Source: Novosphingobium lindaniclasticum LE124
Lineage (GTDB): Bacteria; Pseudomonadota; Alphaproteobacteria; Sphingomonadales; Sphingomonadaceae
Length of the DNA stretch: 64,000 bases
NCBI RefSeq assembly: GCF_000445125.1
Contig: NZ_ATHL01000054.1
Coordinates: 49,247 to 113,246, forward strand
Reading direction: 5' to 3'
Part shown: positions 19,346 through 28,459 of the stretch, one piece after another
How positions within the stretch are numbered: the stretch's first letter is position 1
Layout: every line of letters begins with the position of its first letter
The notes under the pieces: generated by a model
The model's database searches: none
Told to the model about the DNA's origin: nothing
The model's input: only the letters and a program-made list of their open reading frames with translations
Position numbers and translations under genes: made by a program

Positions 19346-20890
19346 TCAGCGCTTCTTGTCGGCCGCAGGAGCCTGCTGCCCGGCAGGCTCGGGAGGTACG
19401 CGGCGCACGTCTCCGAACCACCGGGCCAGAGCGCCGAGCATCTTTACGTCCTCCACGGCACCGCCGAGTTCGAGGGCATGGTCCATATTCGCGAGATCGT
19501 CGCTGGGCCGGTGGTAATCGCCGTCGAAGAATTTCCGCATGCGCGCAATGTCGCCGTAGGCTGTCGTCACCATCACCGCCGGGATGTCGTGCTGGATCAG
19601 CGCCCAGCCGTCCTGCCGCCGCAGATATTCGTTGGCCTCGTCGCTAGGACGCAGCTTGAAGCGCTCGGCCTTGGCGACTTTGGCGATCTCCCTGTCGAGC
19701 CCGGTCATGCCGCGCCCGACGATGGCGAAGGGCGTACCGCGCGGAGCGATCGCGATCGAGTCTATGTTGAAGGCCGCCACGATCCTTTCCGGCGGCAGGG
19801 GCGGGTTTTCCGCAAAGGCATGAGCCCCCAGGAGCCCCAGTTCCTCGGCCGTGGTCGCCAGGAAATAGATGTCGCGATCGAGCTGCGGGCCTCGGGCCAG
19901 ACGGCGGGCCACTTCGGTCAGCGCCGCCAGGCCGCTCGCATTGTCGATCGCGCCGTTGCAGATCACATCCTCGGCAGGCGGCTCGCCGCACTCTCCGAAG
20001 TGATCCCAATGCGCAAGAAACAGTACGGCACCGGACTCCGGACGCTTTCCGGGAAGCTTGCCGATGAGGTTGTGGGTGCGGATCGTCGTCTCTCGCGTAG
20101 TCGCTTCGAGCGATGCCGTAAGATCCAGCGTCAGCGGCACGAAATCGGGCTTCGCCGCAGCCGCTTCGAGACTGCCGAGCGAACGGGAGGTGCCTTTGAG
20201 CAGCGCCGCCATGGCTTCACGCGTGATGAAGGCTTCCAGGTCCCCGCCCAGCGAATCTTGGGACAGGGCATAACCGGTCCGCTTGCGCCGCGCCGCCACC
20301 TGATCGAGGCTGCGCTCTCCGTCGAGCACCGTGAGCACGGCCGACGCACCGAGTGCCAACAGGTCGTTCTGACGTTCACCGTCGGGCGTATCACCGTCGA
20401 GGACGACGGCAACGCGGCCCGCCAGTTCGTTACGGGTATAATCACGTCCACGCCCGCTGCCGAGAAACAGCATCGGCACGTTGCGGACGAGGCTGCGCTG
20501 CCCCGAAGTCAGCACGAGCACGCCCGCGGGAGAGACCGTGGCCCGCGCGCCCTTGCGCAGGAACCGGGCGGCCGAGGAGGCAGGTTCGCGCGCAACCAGA
20601 GTGACCGGCGCGAACCACTCGTGACCCGGATCGTTGGTGCCGGACACCAGCCCGATGTCGAACCACTGCTTGCCCAGGTAGCGCAGCGTCTTCGCTTCGC
20701 CATCGGTGCCCGGCTCACGGCCGTCGAAGTCGTCGCTGGCCAGAACCTCGATGTGGGCGCGCAGTCGTGCCGCCAGATCCTGATCCGCGCGGGAGATCGC
20801 AGAAAGCACAGGGTTGGCGCTCAGCAGAAGAGCGCCGAGCGCCACCGCGCCGGCTGCACGAGCCAGTCCTGCCTTGTATCCCCTGTTCAT
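19346..20890 (-). CDS. Exported M28-family zinc peptidase
   Basis: 514-aa secreted peptidase with a signal peptide (about residues 1-31, ending LLLSANPVLSA). A PA-like insert at about 100-230 precedes the catalytic part. The di-zinc ligands of the M28 family are visible: His294 (AHWDHFG), Asp316 (IDNASG), Glu349-350 (TAEELG), Asp377 (NIDS) and His460 (DYHRPSDD). It probably acts as an aminopeptidase in the periplasm. It is divergent from the YpfJ-type gene. Confidence 0.92.
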   Translation of the reverse strand: MNRGYKAGLARAAGAVALGALLLSANPVLSAISRADQDLAARLRAHIEVLASDDFDGREPGTDGEAKTLRYLGKQWFDIGLVSGTNDPGHEWFAPVTLVAREPASSAARFLRKGARATVSPAGVLVLTSGQRSLVRNVPMLFLGSGRGRDYTRNELAGRVAVVLDGDTPDGERQNDLLALGASAVLTVLDGERSLDQVAARRKRTGYALSQDSLGGDLEAFITREAMAALLKGTSRSLGSLEAAAAKPDFVPLTLDLTASLEATTRETTIRTHNLIGKLPGKRPESGAVLFLAHWDHFGECGEPPAEDVICNGAIDNASGLAALTEVARRLARGPQLDRDIYFLATTAEELGLLGAHAFAENPPLPPERIVAAFNIDSIAIAPRGTPFAIVGRGMTGLDREIAKVAKAERFKLRPSDEANEYLRRQDGWALIQHDIPAVMVTTAYGDIARMRKFFDGDYHRPSDDLANMDHALELGGAVEDVKMLGALARWFGDVRRVPPEPAGQQAPAADKKR

Positions 20891-21100
20891 CGCATCGCTG
20901 CCTATACGATGGAATTCGCTGGGCTGTTACAATTTCTCGCAAGCCCTCGAAGAGGATGACAGCTTGTGGCCGCAGGGCAACGCCGGAACCTCTGCTCGTG
21001 AATTCCATTGAACAGATCTCGCCGCTGTAGCTAGTCTCGCCTGCAACGACCGAGAATGTCCCGCCGGACCGACCGGCTCTGTCGAAGAGGATCAGATACG

Positions 21101-21964
21101 ATGCGGCTCGACGATTTCGACCCCAGCAATATTCGTGTCAGCCAGGGGGGACGCGGATTTCCAGGAGGCGGCGGCGGCAAGCTCGGCTGCGGATCCTTGG
21201 TGATCGTGCTGATCGGCGCTCTGGTATTCGGCGTCGACCCGGCCCAGATGCTGGGCACGCTGGACAGCGTCCAGCAGCAGCAGGCGCCCACCCAGACCGA
21301 ACAGGGTCGGTCTTCCGACACGTCCACGATCTGCCGGGAAAACGCCTATTCGCTTGAATCGTGCAATGCCCTCTCTTCGCTCAACAAGACTTGGCGGCCG
21401 CTGTTCCAGAAGGCGAACATCTCCTTCGAACAGCCCAACCTGCATTTCTACAACGGCTCCGACCAGTCCGGGTGCGGCGCTGCACAAAGCGCCATGGGAC
21501 CGTTCTACTGCCCTGCGGACCAAGGCATCTACATCGACACCAGCTTCTACGACGAGCTTGACCGCAAGATGGGGGCGAAGGGAGACTTTGCGCGCTACTA
21601 TGTAGTCGCCCACGAATATGGCCATCATATTCAGCACCTGCTCGGACTCGATACCCAGGTCCGCCGCGCCCAACGCCAGAATCCGCAGCAGGCCAATGCC
21701 CTGCAGATCGGGATGGAACTCCAGGCAGACTGCTATGCGGGAGTCTGGGCGGGCCGGAACAAAGACCGGATCGAGCCGGGCGACATGGAGGAGGGGCTCA
21801 CTGCTGCCAGCGCCATCGGTGACGATACCCTGATGAAGAATGCCGGCCAGCGCGTCAGCCCGGAAAGCTTCACCCACGGCTCCAGCGCCCAGCGAATGGA
21901 ATGGCTGCGACGGGGACTGGAGACAGGGAACGAGGACGCCTGCAACACGTTCACCCAGCAGTAG
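21101..21964 (+). CDS. YpfJ-family neutral zinc metallopeptidase
   Basis: 287 aa from the ATG at 21101, where the family N-terminus MRLDDFDPSNIRVSQG begins; upstream in-frame codons add 15 unrelated residues. A Gly-rich stretch (residues 16-28) is followed by one membrane segment (about 29-46) and an extracytoplasmic domain. The zinc motif HEYGHH is at 171-176, with ELQADCYAGVWA supplying the further ligand region. Cysteines are numerous, consistent with an exported fold. Physiological function of the family is not established. Confidence 0.9.
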   Translation: MRLDDFDPSNIRVSQGGRGFPGGGGGKLGCGSLVIVLIGALVFGVDPAQMLGTLDSVQQQQAPTQTEQGRSSDTSTICRENAYSLESCNALSSLNKTWRPLFQKANISFEQPNLHFYNGSDQSGCGAAQSAMGPFYCPADQGIYIDTSFYDELDRKMGAKGDFARYYVVAHEYGHHIQHLLGLDTQVRRAQRQNPQQANALQIGMELQADCYAGVWAGRNKDRIEPGDMEEGLTAASAIGDDTLMKNAGQRVSPESFTHGSSAQRMEWLRRGLETGNEDACNTFTQQ

Positions 21965-22080
21965 AGCGTGTTGCGATCGGCGGATCACCCGACGGCTAAA
22001 AACTGCTCTGATCGACCAGAGGCCGGCGCTTTCCTCCATCTGCGTGGATGCGACCGCCCCCGGGGGTACAGGAGGACACT

Positions 22081-22740
22081 ATGCGCAATTTCCTGATCAT
22101 GGCCGCTTTGGCCGGAACGCTGACGGCGACCACCGCCGAGGCCCGTCAGGACAGGCCGATCACCGACAACGATCCGAACGCGATCGACGTGGCGAAAACG
22201 CCGGTCACCGACCTCAATCTGGACAAGACCGAGATCCCGCCGGTGCTCATCGCCGCCACCAAGAAGCCATACGACCTGGCTTCGCTGCGGTCTTGCAGTC
22301 AGATCGGCAAGGCGGTCGAGGAACTGGACGGCATTCTCGGCGACGACATCGACCTACCGCAGGAAGCGCGGGACCGCGTGAGCACGGGCAAAGTCGCGAA
22401 ATGGGTGGTGAGTTCCTTCATTCCCTTCCGCGGTCTGATCCGCGAGATCTCCGGCGCAAATGCGCAGGAACGCGCGGTGCTCGCGGCCGTTCAAGCCGGC
22501 GTGGCGCGTCGCGGCTTTCTGAAGGGCGTGGGTGCGCAGCGTGGCTGCAAGTACCCGGCTTCTCCCGCCACCGCTTCGATCATTCAGGCCAAGGCGCTGC
22601 AGCAGCATCAGGAAGATGCGCGCATCGAAGCGGCCAAGGGAACCAAGGCCGACGACAAGTCTGCCGCGCAGAACCGCAAGAACGAAACGAAGGACGGCGT
22701 TGCCTATACCTCGGACGCAGTGGTCCAGAAGGTGCCCTGA
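22081..22740 (+). CDS. Exported protein of unknown function
   Basis: 219 aa from the ATG at 22081, which has a perfect GGAGGA four bases upstream. A signal peptide (MRNFLIMAALAGTLTATTAEA) is clear. The mature part has a conserved-looking segment around residues 70-150 (SCSQIGKAVEELDGILGDD, FIPFRGLIREISG, GVARRGFLKGVG) and a charged, low-complexity tail. No catalytic motif is recognised. It follows the YpfJ-type gene by 116 bases on the same strand and converges with the M56 gene. Confidence 0.8.
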   Translation: MRNFLIMAALAGTLTATTAEARQDRPITDNDPNAIDVAKTPVTDLNLDKTEIPPVLIAATKKPYDLASLRSCSQIGKAVEELDGILGDDIDLPQEARDRVSTGKVAKWVVSSFIPFRGLIREISGANAQERAVLAAVQAGVARRGFLKGVGAQRGCKYPASPATASIIQAKALQQHQEDARIEAAKGTKADDKSAAQNRKNETKDGVAYTSDAVVQKVP

Positions 22741-22787
22741 CCGCGTGACGGTGAGGCCGCCTGGCCTCGCCGGCCGCCACATTGCGG

Positions 22788-24446
22788 TCAGTCGGCCTCG
22801 CCGATCATCTCCGCCCTGGTTTCCGCCATCTCGCGATCCAGTTCCGCGATGATCTCGGCGCGAACTTCAGCGGCCAGCATGCGGTTCGAGGCTACGGACG
22901 CGCGTGCCGAGGAGATCGACCGCATAGCCGCATTCATCGCCTGACGCGGAACGCCGGTGCAGACATAGGTACTGGAACCGTGACGGCCGGCGCTGGGACT
23001 GCGCTGCTTGTCGGCGGGGCATGTACCATCGATCGTAATGGTCTGCTGGATCTGGCGACGACCATTCTCGTCCCGGTGCACGACGCGGATAGTCTGCACT
23101 TTCCCCTCGGCCGTCACGGACTGCTCGACCTGCGGAATGTTGCGCATGACTTGTGCCGCTTTCTCCTGCGCACGAGCAGCCGCCCGTTGGATCGATTCCA
23201 TCCGTTCGTAAGACGAAGGCGCAGGAGGAGCCGGCGGCGCGGGGGGCGGCGGTGGAACGTCCAGGCCGCCGATCAGACGCGGCGCTGCAGGAGTGGGCCA
23301 GTTGTCGAAACGAGTGTCCGGCTCGGCTACCGCTTCGGGAGGCTGGGGCGGCTCCGGTGCGGCCGGTGCATCGGCCGCTTCAGGGACGGAGGGTACGGCA
23401 GGAGCCGCAGGCGTTATCGACGCCGAAAGCGCATCCGGCACCTGCGGCACTTCGGGCATGCCCTGCTCTTCCATGGCCGCGTAAGTGACCGTTGCCGTGC
23501 AGGGCACCGCCACTACCGCGAAGGCGAAGAGGCTGCGCGCCATCACTCTGCGAGCGGGCGAGACCTCAACGGTGGCAAGTGCCTTCAGGCGCTGGATGAT
23601 CGGCTTTTCGCCTGCTAGCGCCCCCGCGATCGGCGCGGCCAATGTCAGGCGCGTTCCTGCGGCGAAGGAGGCGATCACCCGGCCATACCGGGTCCGCACG
23701 TCACGATTGCAGCCCGCCATCACGCGCGCATCGCATGCCGCTTCCTGATCCGCCCGCAACGCCCGCCATGCCGCCCACCCGATCGGGTTGAACCAGTGGA
23801 GCGCGAACAGGGGCTGCAGGACCATGAGCGCGAGGAGATCGTTGCCGGCGTGGTGTTCGAGTTCATGGGCGATCGCGAAGTCGGAGCTTTCCGAGTCGAC
23901 GGTCGCGAGGAAGTTTTCAGGCAGCGCCACGATCCGCTCACGCACTCCGAAAGCGAGAGGCGCGGCGGCAGCCGGGCTCTCGACGATGCGAATGTCTCCG
24001 GCGTGGGCCACCTGCCGTGCGCCTGCCAGCAGTTCGGCGCGCATCAGCCGGTAATTGCGGAAACGCTGCACGAGGAACACCGCCGCACCGATCAGCCAGA
24101 CGGCCACAAGAACCTGCAACCAGGGCACTTGCATCAAGACGTCGGGCTCGACCGAGGCGTGGTCGATCCCATTATCCATGATCGGGGACACGCCATCCCC
24201 GGCCTCGACTGCAACCGGCGGCGCCGGGTGCGCTACTGCCGTGACCGTTTCTACCGAAATCTCGGGTCTGCCGAAAATCCCGATCGGTAGCGCCAGCGGC
24301 GGCAGGATCAGGCGCAGCATGGGCAGCGCCCACAAGGCGTAGGCGGCAGCCGGTCCGAACCAGCGTGAGACCGGGCGTCGAACGAGCAGCACCAGCGCCA
24401 TCAGCGCGCCAGTCATGACGAGCGTATCGGTAAGCCATTCGATCAT
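22788..24446 (-). CDS. BlaR1/MecR1-like M56 membrane metallopeptidase
   Basis: 552-aa membrane protein. N-terminal membrane segments (about 7-22, 33-58 and 107-126) precede a cytoplasmic-loop zinc protease with HELEHH (His194, Glu195, His198) and third ligand Glu235 in DQEAACD. A further membrane segment follows (LFAFAVVAVPCTATV, about 310-325). Instead of a penicillin-binding sensor domain, the C-terminal part is a Pro/Ala-rich linker (about 345-410) and a charged helical region. It therefore probably senses something other than beta-lactams by a BlaR1-type mechanism. Its start overlaps the blaI-like stop by four bases (ATGA), forming a sensor-repressor pair. Confidence 0.88.
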   Translation of the reverse strand: MIEWLTDTLVMTGALMALVLLVRRPVSRWFGPAAAYALWALPMLRLILPPLALPIGIFGRPEISVETVTAVAHPAPPVAVEAGDGVSPIMDNGIDHASVEPDVLMQVPWLQVLVAVWLIGAAVFLVQRFRNYRLMRAELLAGARQVAHAGDIRIVESPAAAAPLAFGVRERIVALPENFLATVDSESSDFAIAHELEHHAGNDLLALMVLQPLFALHWFNPIGWAAWRALRADQEAACDARVMAGCNRDVRTRYGRVIASFAAGTRLTLAAPIAGALAGEKPIIQRLKALATVEVSPARRVMARSLFAFAVVAVPCTATVTYAAMEEQGMPEVPQVPDALSASITPAAPAVPSVPEAADAPAAPEPPQPPEAVAEPDTRFDNWPTPAAPRLIGGLDVPPPPPAPPAPPAPSSYERMESIQRAAARAQEKAAQVMRNIPQVEQSVTAEGKVQTIRVVHRDENGRRQIQQTITIDGTCPADKQRSPSAGRHGSSTYVCTGVPRQAMNAAMRSISSARASVASNRMLAAEVRAEIIAELDREMAETRAEMIGEAD

Positions 24447-24841
24447 GACTTCAGCTCCTTCAACAGGGCTTCGATCTCGGCGATGTCATCTTCGGTGAGT
24501 GCGTCCGATTCGGCAAGATGCGCGAACAGCGGCGCGGCGCGGCCGCCGAAGAGACGATCCACGAGGCGGCGGCTTTCGCTGCCAACGTAAGAGTCGCGCG
24601 CAACGCGCGGAGAATAGAGAAAGCGCTTGCCGTCGGGCTCGGTGGCGAGCGCCTGCTTCGCCACCAGACGCGAAAGCAGGGTTTTCACCGTAGCCAGGCT
24701 CCAGCCACGCGGCTCGCAAACCTGCTCGCAGACTTCAGCGGCGGTCAGCGGGCTGCGTTCCCACAGCACTTCCATCACGGCATGTTCAGCGTCCGATATG
24801 CGTTCGGGCTGTTCGTGAGACTGCGACACGCCTGGCTCCAT
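24443..24841 (-). CDS. BlaI/MecI/CopY-family transcriptional repressor
   Basis: 132-aa winged-helix repressor. The DNA-binding domain runs from SDAEHAVMEVLWERSPLTAA to SLATVKTLLSRLVAKQALA, typical of BlaI. A dimerisation helix follows, ending ALTEDDIAEIEALLKELKS. In this family the cognate M56 protease cleaves the repressor on induction. The start at 24841 directly abuts a palindromic operator, leaving no Shine-Dalgarno, and no alternative start exists in frame before residue 23. Confidence 0.92.
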   Translation of the reverse strand: MEPGVSQSHEQPERISDAEHAVMEVLWERSPLTAAEVCEQVCEPRGWSLATVKTLLSRLVAKQALATEPDGKRFLYSPRVARDSYVGSESRRLVDRLFGGRAAPLFAHLAESDALTEDDIAEIEALLKELKS

Positions 24842-24842
24842 C

Positions 24843-24874
24843 GTTTACATACGTAATCGACTACGTGTGTAAAC
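24843..24874 (-). promoter_or_regulatory. BlaI-type operator with embedded promoter
   Basis: A 13-base inverted repeat (GTTTACATACGTA, six-base spacer, TACGTGTGTAAAC; 12 of 13 pairs match) sits between the hdeD stop and the blaI-like start. Each arm also contains a BlaI-box-like TACxxxxGTA. On the minus strand it contains a promoter-like TTTACA (24873-24868), a 16-base spacer and TATGTA (24851-24846). The expected transcript start would fall at or near the ATG, implying autorepression and possibly a leaderless mRNA. Confidence 0.75.
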
Positions 24875-24894
24875 ATGAACGCCAGATGAACGGG

Positions 24895-25488
24895 TCAGAC
24901 CCCCAGCTTGCGAAGCGATAGAGCCAGGAGGATCAGAAAGATGCCGCGAACGACGAGGCTTATCATGATGATTACCGCCAGGAACGCCAGGCCCGTCGCA
25001 GGATTTGCAAAGAGCAGGACCAGCCCCAGCACTACATCGAGCGCGCCAAGAAAGAGTCGCCATCCCCGGTCGTGCTGGGCCTTCAGCGCAAAAGCGATTT
25101 GGAAAACTCCCGATGCGACGAGCCAGGCCCCGATCGCCCAGACCAGCGAAAGAGCGCCTGCCACGGGGTTGAAAATCGCGAATACCCCTGCCGCCAAAGC
25201 GAGCAGACCGAGCAGGACTTCCACCCAGCGCGCCCGGCGCGAAAGCGAGGTCCAGCCGGAGGCTACGGCGGCGATGCCGTAGATCACGAGAACGACGCCG
25301 ATGAGCAGCCCCGTCGCCATGCCCGCCACCAGAGGATTGGCAATGACGATCAGCGCGATCAGCAAAAGCAGAACGCCATAAGCCAGCACCCAGCCCCAGG
25401 CTTTCCCCGGCGCCTCTGCGAGTGAACCGACCAGGGGATCGTTCTCAACATGCGGTTCGAGTAGCGGATCCATCTGCGTACGAGTCAT
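24895..25488 (-). CDS. HdeD-family membrane protein
   Basis: 197 aa from the ATG at 25488, preceded by AGGAGG seven bases upstream. About six hydrophobic segments follow a ~35-residue soluble start, with the Gly- and Ala-rich repeats of the HdeD/DUF308 family (LLLLIALIVIANPLVAG, LLGLLALAAGVFAIFNPVAG, DVVLGLVLLFANPATG). The family is linked to acid resistance in enterobacteria; its role here is unknown. It lies just upstream of the BlaI operator on the same strand and ends 53 bases before the repressor gene. Confidence 0.88.
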   Translation of the reverse strand: MTRTQMDPLLEPHVENDPLVGSLAEAPGKAWGWVLAYGVLLLLIALIVIANPLVAGMATGLLIGVVLVIYGIAAVASGWTSLSRRARWVEVLLGLLALAAGVFAIFNPVAGALSLVWAIGAWLVASGVFQIAFALKAQHDRGWRLFLGALDVVLGLVLLFANPATGLAFLAVIIMISLVVRGIFLILLALSLRKLGV

Positions 25489-25575
25489 GCCTCTGCCTCC
25501 TGCACTTTGCGGCGCGTCGGGCAGAAAAAGCGTGAAATGCAGATCGGTTGCGGACGAAGGTGCTCTTGTGACCGC

Positions 25576-25614
25576 AAAAGGGGCGGCGCACCTTCCGGTA
25601 CGCCGCCCCTTTTT
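25576..25614 (-). terminator. Intrinsic terminator after sdhA (symmetrical, could act on both strands)
   Basis: A 13-base-pair stem (AAAAGGGGCGGCG with CGCCGCCCCTTTT) encloses a 12-base loop that can extend the stem by three more pairs. On the minus strand it ends in CCCCTTTT, 22 bases beyond the sdhA stop. It also ends the sdh unit before any sdhB. Confidence 0.85.
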
Positions 25615-25635
25615 CATCTCTATCCGATTGACGGA

Positions 25636-27444
25636 TCAGTACACGCGCGCCTTCGGCTTGATGTACTGGATGTCTTCGGTCAGCGTATATTCGTGAACCG
25701 GACGGTAATCGAGGCGGATTTCGCCGCCCTTGCCGCCCCAGCCATTGAACCAGCCGACGGTGTGCTTCATCCAGTTGGCATCGTCGCGGTTCGGGAAATC
25801 CTCGTGCGCGTGGGCACCGCGGCTTTCCTTGCGCGCCTGGGCGCCGTGGAGCGTGACCGAAGCCTGCGAGATCAGGTTGTCCAGTTCCAGCGTTTCCACC
25901 AGGTCCGAGTTCCAGATCAGGCCGCGATCGGCGATCTTGATGTCGTTCATGCGCTCGTAGGTCTTGGCGAGCTTTTCCTTGCCTTCGACCATGAGTTCGT
26001 CGGTGCGGAACACGGCGGCGTGGCCCGACATCGTGCGCTGCATCTCGGTGCGGACTTCCGCCGTGGACGAGCCGCCGTTGGCATTGCGGAAGTGGTCGAG
26101 ACGGGTCAGCGCAAGATCGGCCGAATCCTTCGGCAGCTCGGGCTGCGCGGCGCCGGCCTTCACGATTTCCTTAAGGCGGTGACCGGTGGCACGGCCAAAG
26201 ACCACGAGGTCGATCAGCGAGTTCGAGCCGAGACGGTTGGCGCCATGGACCGAGACGCAGGCAGCTTCGCCGACCGCGAAGAGGCCGGGAACCACGGTGT
26301 CCGGGTTGCCGTCCGGGCCGATGGTTACGACTTCGCCGTGATAGTTACAGGGAATGCCGCCCATGTTGTAGTGCACGGTCGGGACGACAGGCAGAGGCTG
26401 GCGGGTAAGATCCACGCCCGCGAAGATCTTGCCGCTCTCGGTAATGCCCGGCAGACGCTCGCCCAGCACCTTGGGATCGATGTGATCGAGGTGCAGGTAG
26501 ATGTGGTCCTTGTGCGGGCCGACGCCGCGTCCTTCGCGGATTTCCATCGCCATCGAACGCGAGACGACGTCGCGCGAGGCGAGATCCTTCGCGGAAGGCG
26601 CATAGCGCTCCATGAAGCGCTCGCCCTCGGAGTTGGTGAGGTAGCCGCCCTCGCCGCGCGCGCCTTCGGTGATGAGCACGCCCGCGCCGTAGATGCCGGT
26701 CGGGTGGAACTGAACGAATTCCATGTCCTGGAGGGGCAGGCCCGCGCGCAGGACCATGCCGCCGCCGTCGCCGGTGCAGGTATGGGCCGAAGTGGCGGTG
26801 AAGTAGCTGCGACCGTAGCCGCCGGTCGCGAGCACGACAGCCTGCGAACGGAAGCGGTGGATCGAGCCGTCATCCATGCAGAGCGCGATCACGCCGACGC
26901 ACTTGCCTGCGTCCATGATCAGGTCGATCGCGAAATATTCGATGAAGAAGTCCGCGTCGTACTTCAGCGACTGCTGGTAGAGCGCGTGGAGCATGGCGTG
27001 GCCGGTACGGTCGGCAGCGGCACAAGTGCGCTGCACCGGCGGGCCTTCGCCCATGTTCTGCATGTGGCCGCCGAACGGGCGCTGGTAGATCGTGCCGTCG
27101 GCATTGCGGCTGAAGGGCACGCCAGCGTGCTCCAGTTCGTAAACCGCGGCCGGAGCTTCGCGCACCATGTATTCGATGGCGTCCTGGTCGCCCAGCCAGT
27201 CCGACCCCTTGACGGTGTCGTACATGTGCCAGGTCCAGTGGTCCGGCGTGTTGTTCTGGAGCGAGGCGGCGATGCCGCCCTGCGCCGCGACGGTGTGGGA
27301 GCGGGTGGGGAAGACCTTGGTGATGCACGCAGTCTTCAGGCCGGCTTCGGCAGAGCCCATAGTGGCGCGCAGACCCGAGCCACCGGCGCCGACGACGACG
27401 GTGTCGTAGACGTGGTCGATAATCTTGTAAGCAGGCGCGGACAT
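25636..27444 (-). CDS. sdhA: Succinate dehydrogenase flavoprotein subunit
   Basis: Catalytic subunit of respiratory complex II, oxidising succinate to fumarate. 602 aa. The FAD-binding motif [12 protein letters not shown] is near residues 16-27, and His50 in [10 protein letters not shown] is the covalent FAD site. The substrate loop includes [16 protein letters not shown] and the block around HTCTGDGG. Its start overlaps the sdhD stop by one base. It is the last gene before a strong terminator, so the iron-sulfur subunit gene is not in this unit. Confidence 0.97.
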   Translation of the reverse strand: MSAPAYKIIDHVYDTVVVGAGGSGLRATMGSAEAGLKTACITKVFPTRSHTVAAQGGIAASLQNNTPDHWTWHMYDTVKGSDWLGDQDAIEYMVREAPAAVYELEHAGVPFSRNADGTIYQRPFGGHMQNMGEGPPVQRTCAAADRTGHAMLHALYQQSLKYDADFFIEYFAIDLIMDAGKCVGVIALCMDDGSIHRFRSQAVVLATGGYGRSYFTATSAHTCTGDGGGMVLRAGLPLQDMEFVQFHPTGIYGAGVLITEGARGEGGYLTNSEGERFMERYAPSAKDLASRDVVSRSMAMEIREGRGVGPHKDHIYLHLDHIDPKVLGERLPGITESGKIFAGVDLTRQPLPVVPTVHYNMGGIPCNYHGEVVTIGPDGNPDTVVPGLFAVGEAACVSVHGANRLGSNSLIDLVVFGRATGHRLKEIVKAGAAQPELPKDSADLALTRLDHFRNANGGSSTAEVRTEMQRTMSGHAAVFRTDELMVEGKEKLAKTYERMNDIKIADRGLIWNSDLVETLELDNLISQASVTLHGAQARKESRGAHAHEDFPNRDDANWMKHTVGWFNGWGGKGGEIRLDYRPVHEYTLTEDIQYIKPKARVY

Positions 27445-27830
27445 CAGGCGTGTGCTCCCAGCGCGAGACGGATGATGCAGAAGGCGCCGAAGGCGATACC
27501 GCCGACGGCGGCAAGGTTCAGCGCGGCAATGCAGGCGAACTTGTTGGCGTGGTCATGGACATAGTCCTCGACCAGGACCTGGAGCCCCAGGCGCGCATGC
27601 CAGAAGGTCGAAAAGACGAGCAGGATCATCACCACGGCCGGAACCGGACGCGAGATCCATTCCACGACGGTGGCGTAGCTCATGTCCGGCAGCAGCAGGA
27701 TCGAGACGACCAGGAACAGCACCGAAAGAAGGTTGCCGATGGCGGTGAAGCGCTGGAGCAGCCAGTGGTGAACACCGTGCTTCGCAGAGCCGAGGCCGCG
27801 AACGCGGCCGATGGAAGTTCCGTTACCCAT
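27444..27830 (-). CDS. sdhD: Succinate dehydrogenase membrane anchor subunit
   Basis: 128 aa with three membrane segments. The family features [14 protein letters not shown] near the front and the haem/quinone region [19 protein letters not shown] are present. It anchors SdhA/SdhB and helps bind haem b and ubiquinone. It starts 12 bases after sdhC and its stop overlaps the sdhA start. Confidence 0.94.
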   Translation of the reverse strand: MGNGTSIGRVRGLGSAKHGVHHWLLQRFTAIGNLLSVLFLVVSILLLPDMSYATVVEWISRPVPAVVMILLVFSTFWHARLGLQVLVEDYVHDHANKFACIAALNLAAVGGIAFGAFCIIRLALGAHA

Positions 27831-27842
27831 GATTCCCGTTCC

Positions 27843-28238
27843 TCAGCGAAGCAGCAGGATCGCCCAGAAGGCGACGGTGGCGAGCACGCCCAGGATCGGG
27901 CAGACGACCGACCAGGTCTTGTTCGTCTTGAGTTCGAAGCCGCCACCCACGTCGAGCACGAAGTGGCGCAGGCCGCTCATCATGTGGGAGAAAAACGCCC
28001 AGGAGATGCCGACGAGGACGAGATAGCCGATCGGCGTCGTCATCGCCCAACTGAAGGTCTCGTAAGAGGCCGGGCCGCCCGCGAGCGCTCCGAGCCACCA
28101 CAGCAGCACGCCGAGTCCGGCGAACGCCATTCCGTCACCCGTCACGCGGTGCAGAATCGAGACGAACATGTGAGGGCCCCAACGCCAGATCTGGAGATGG
28201 GGCGAAAGCGGACGGTTCCTGGTGCCGTCTTTGGCCAT
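27843..28238 (-). CDS. sdhC: Succinate dehydrogenase cytochrome b556 subunit
   Basis: 131 aa with three membrane segments. It begins with the family block RPLSPHLQIWRWGPHMFVSI followed by LHRVTGDG, and has the haem-ligand region FFSHMMSGLRHFVLD. It is the first gene of sdhC-sdhD-sdhA. The leader holds a 16-base perfect palindrome (28269-28284, GCAGCCTCGAGGCTGC) about 30 bases upstream of the start, with unknown role. Confidence 0.95.
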   Translation of the reverse strand: MAKDGTRNRPLSPHLQIWRWGPHMFVSILHRVTGDGMAFAGLGVLLWWLGALAGGPASYETFSWAMTTPIGYLVLVGISWAFFSHMMSGLRHFVLDVGGGFELKTNKTWSVVCPILGVLATVAFWAILLLR

Positions 28239-28459
28239 GGCTCTTTCGAATCCCTTTTGCCTTATGCAGCAGCCTCGAGGCTGCCCCTGTCGAAAGTCCC
28301 CTTAGACAAATCGCCGCTTCGCGCAAGTTCCGCGAAGCACATCGCGCATGCGTCGCGCACAACGCCCTTCGAGAGAGCATGGCCGTTCGCCGCGACAAAG
28401 TCCCTTGCGATCCTTCCGCCACTGGCCTTGCTGCCCTCGTGAGCCTAAAGCGCGGTCCT

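Noticed and set aside
22753..22768. Terminator between the secreted unknown and the M56 gene
   Set aside because: Only a 6-bp GAGGCC/GGCCTC stem without a T-run.
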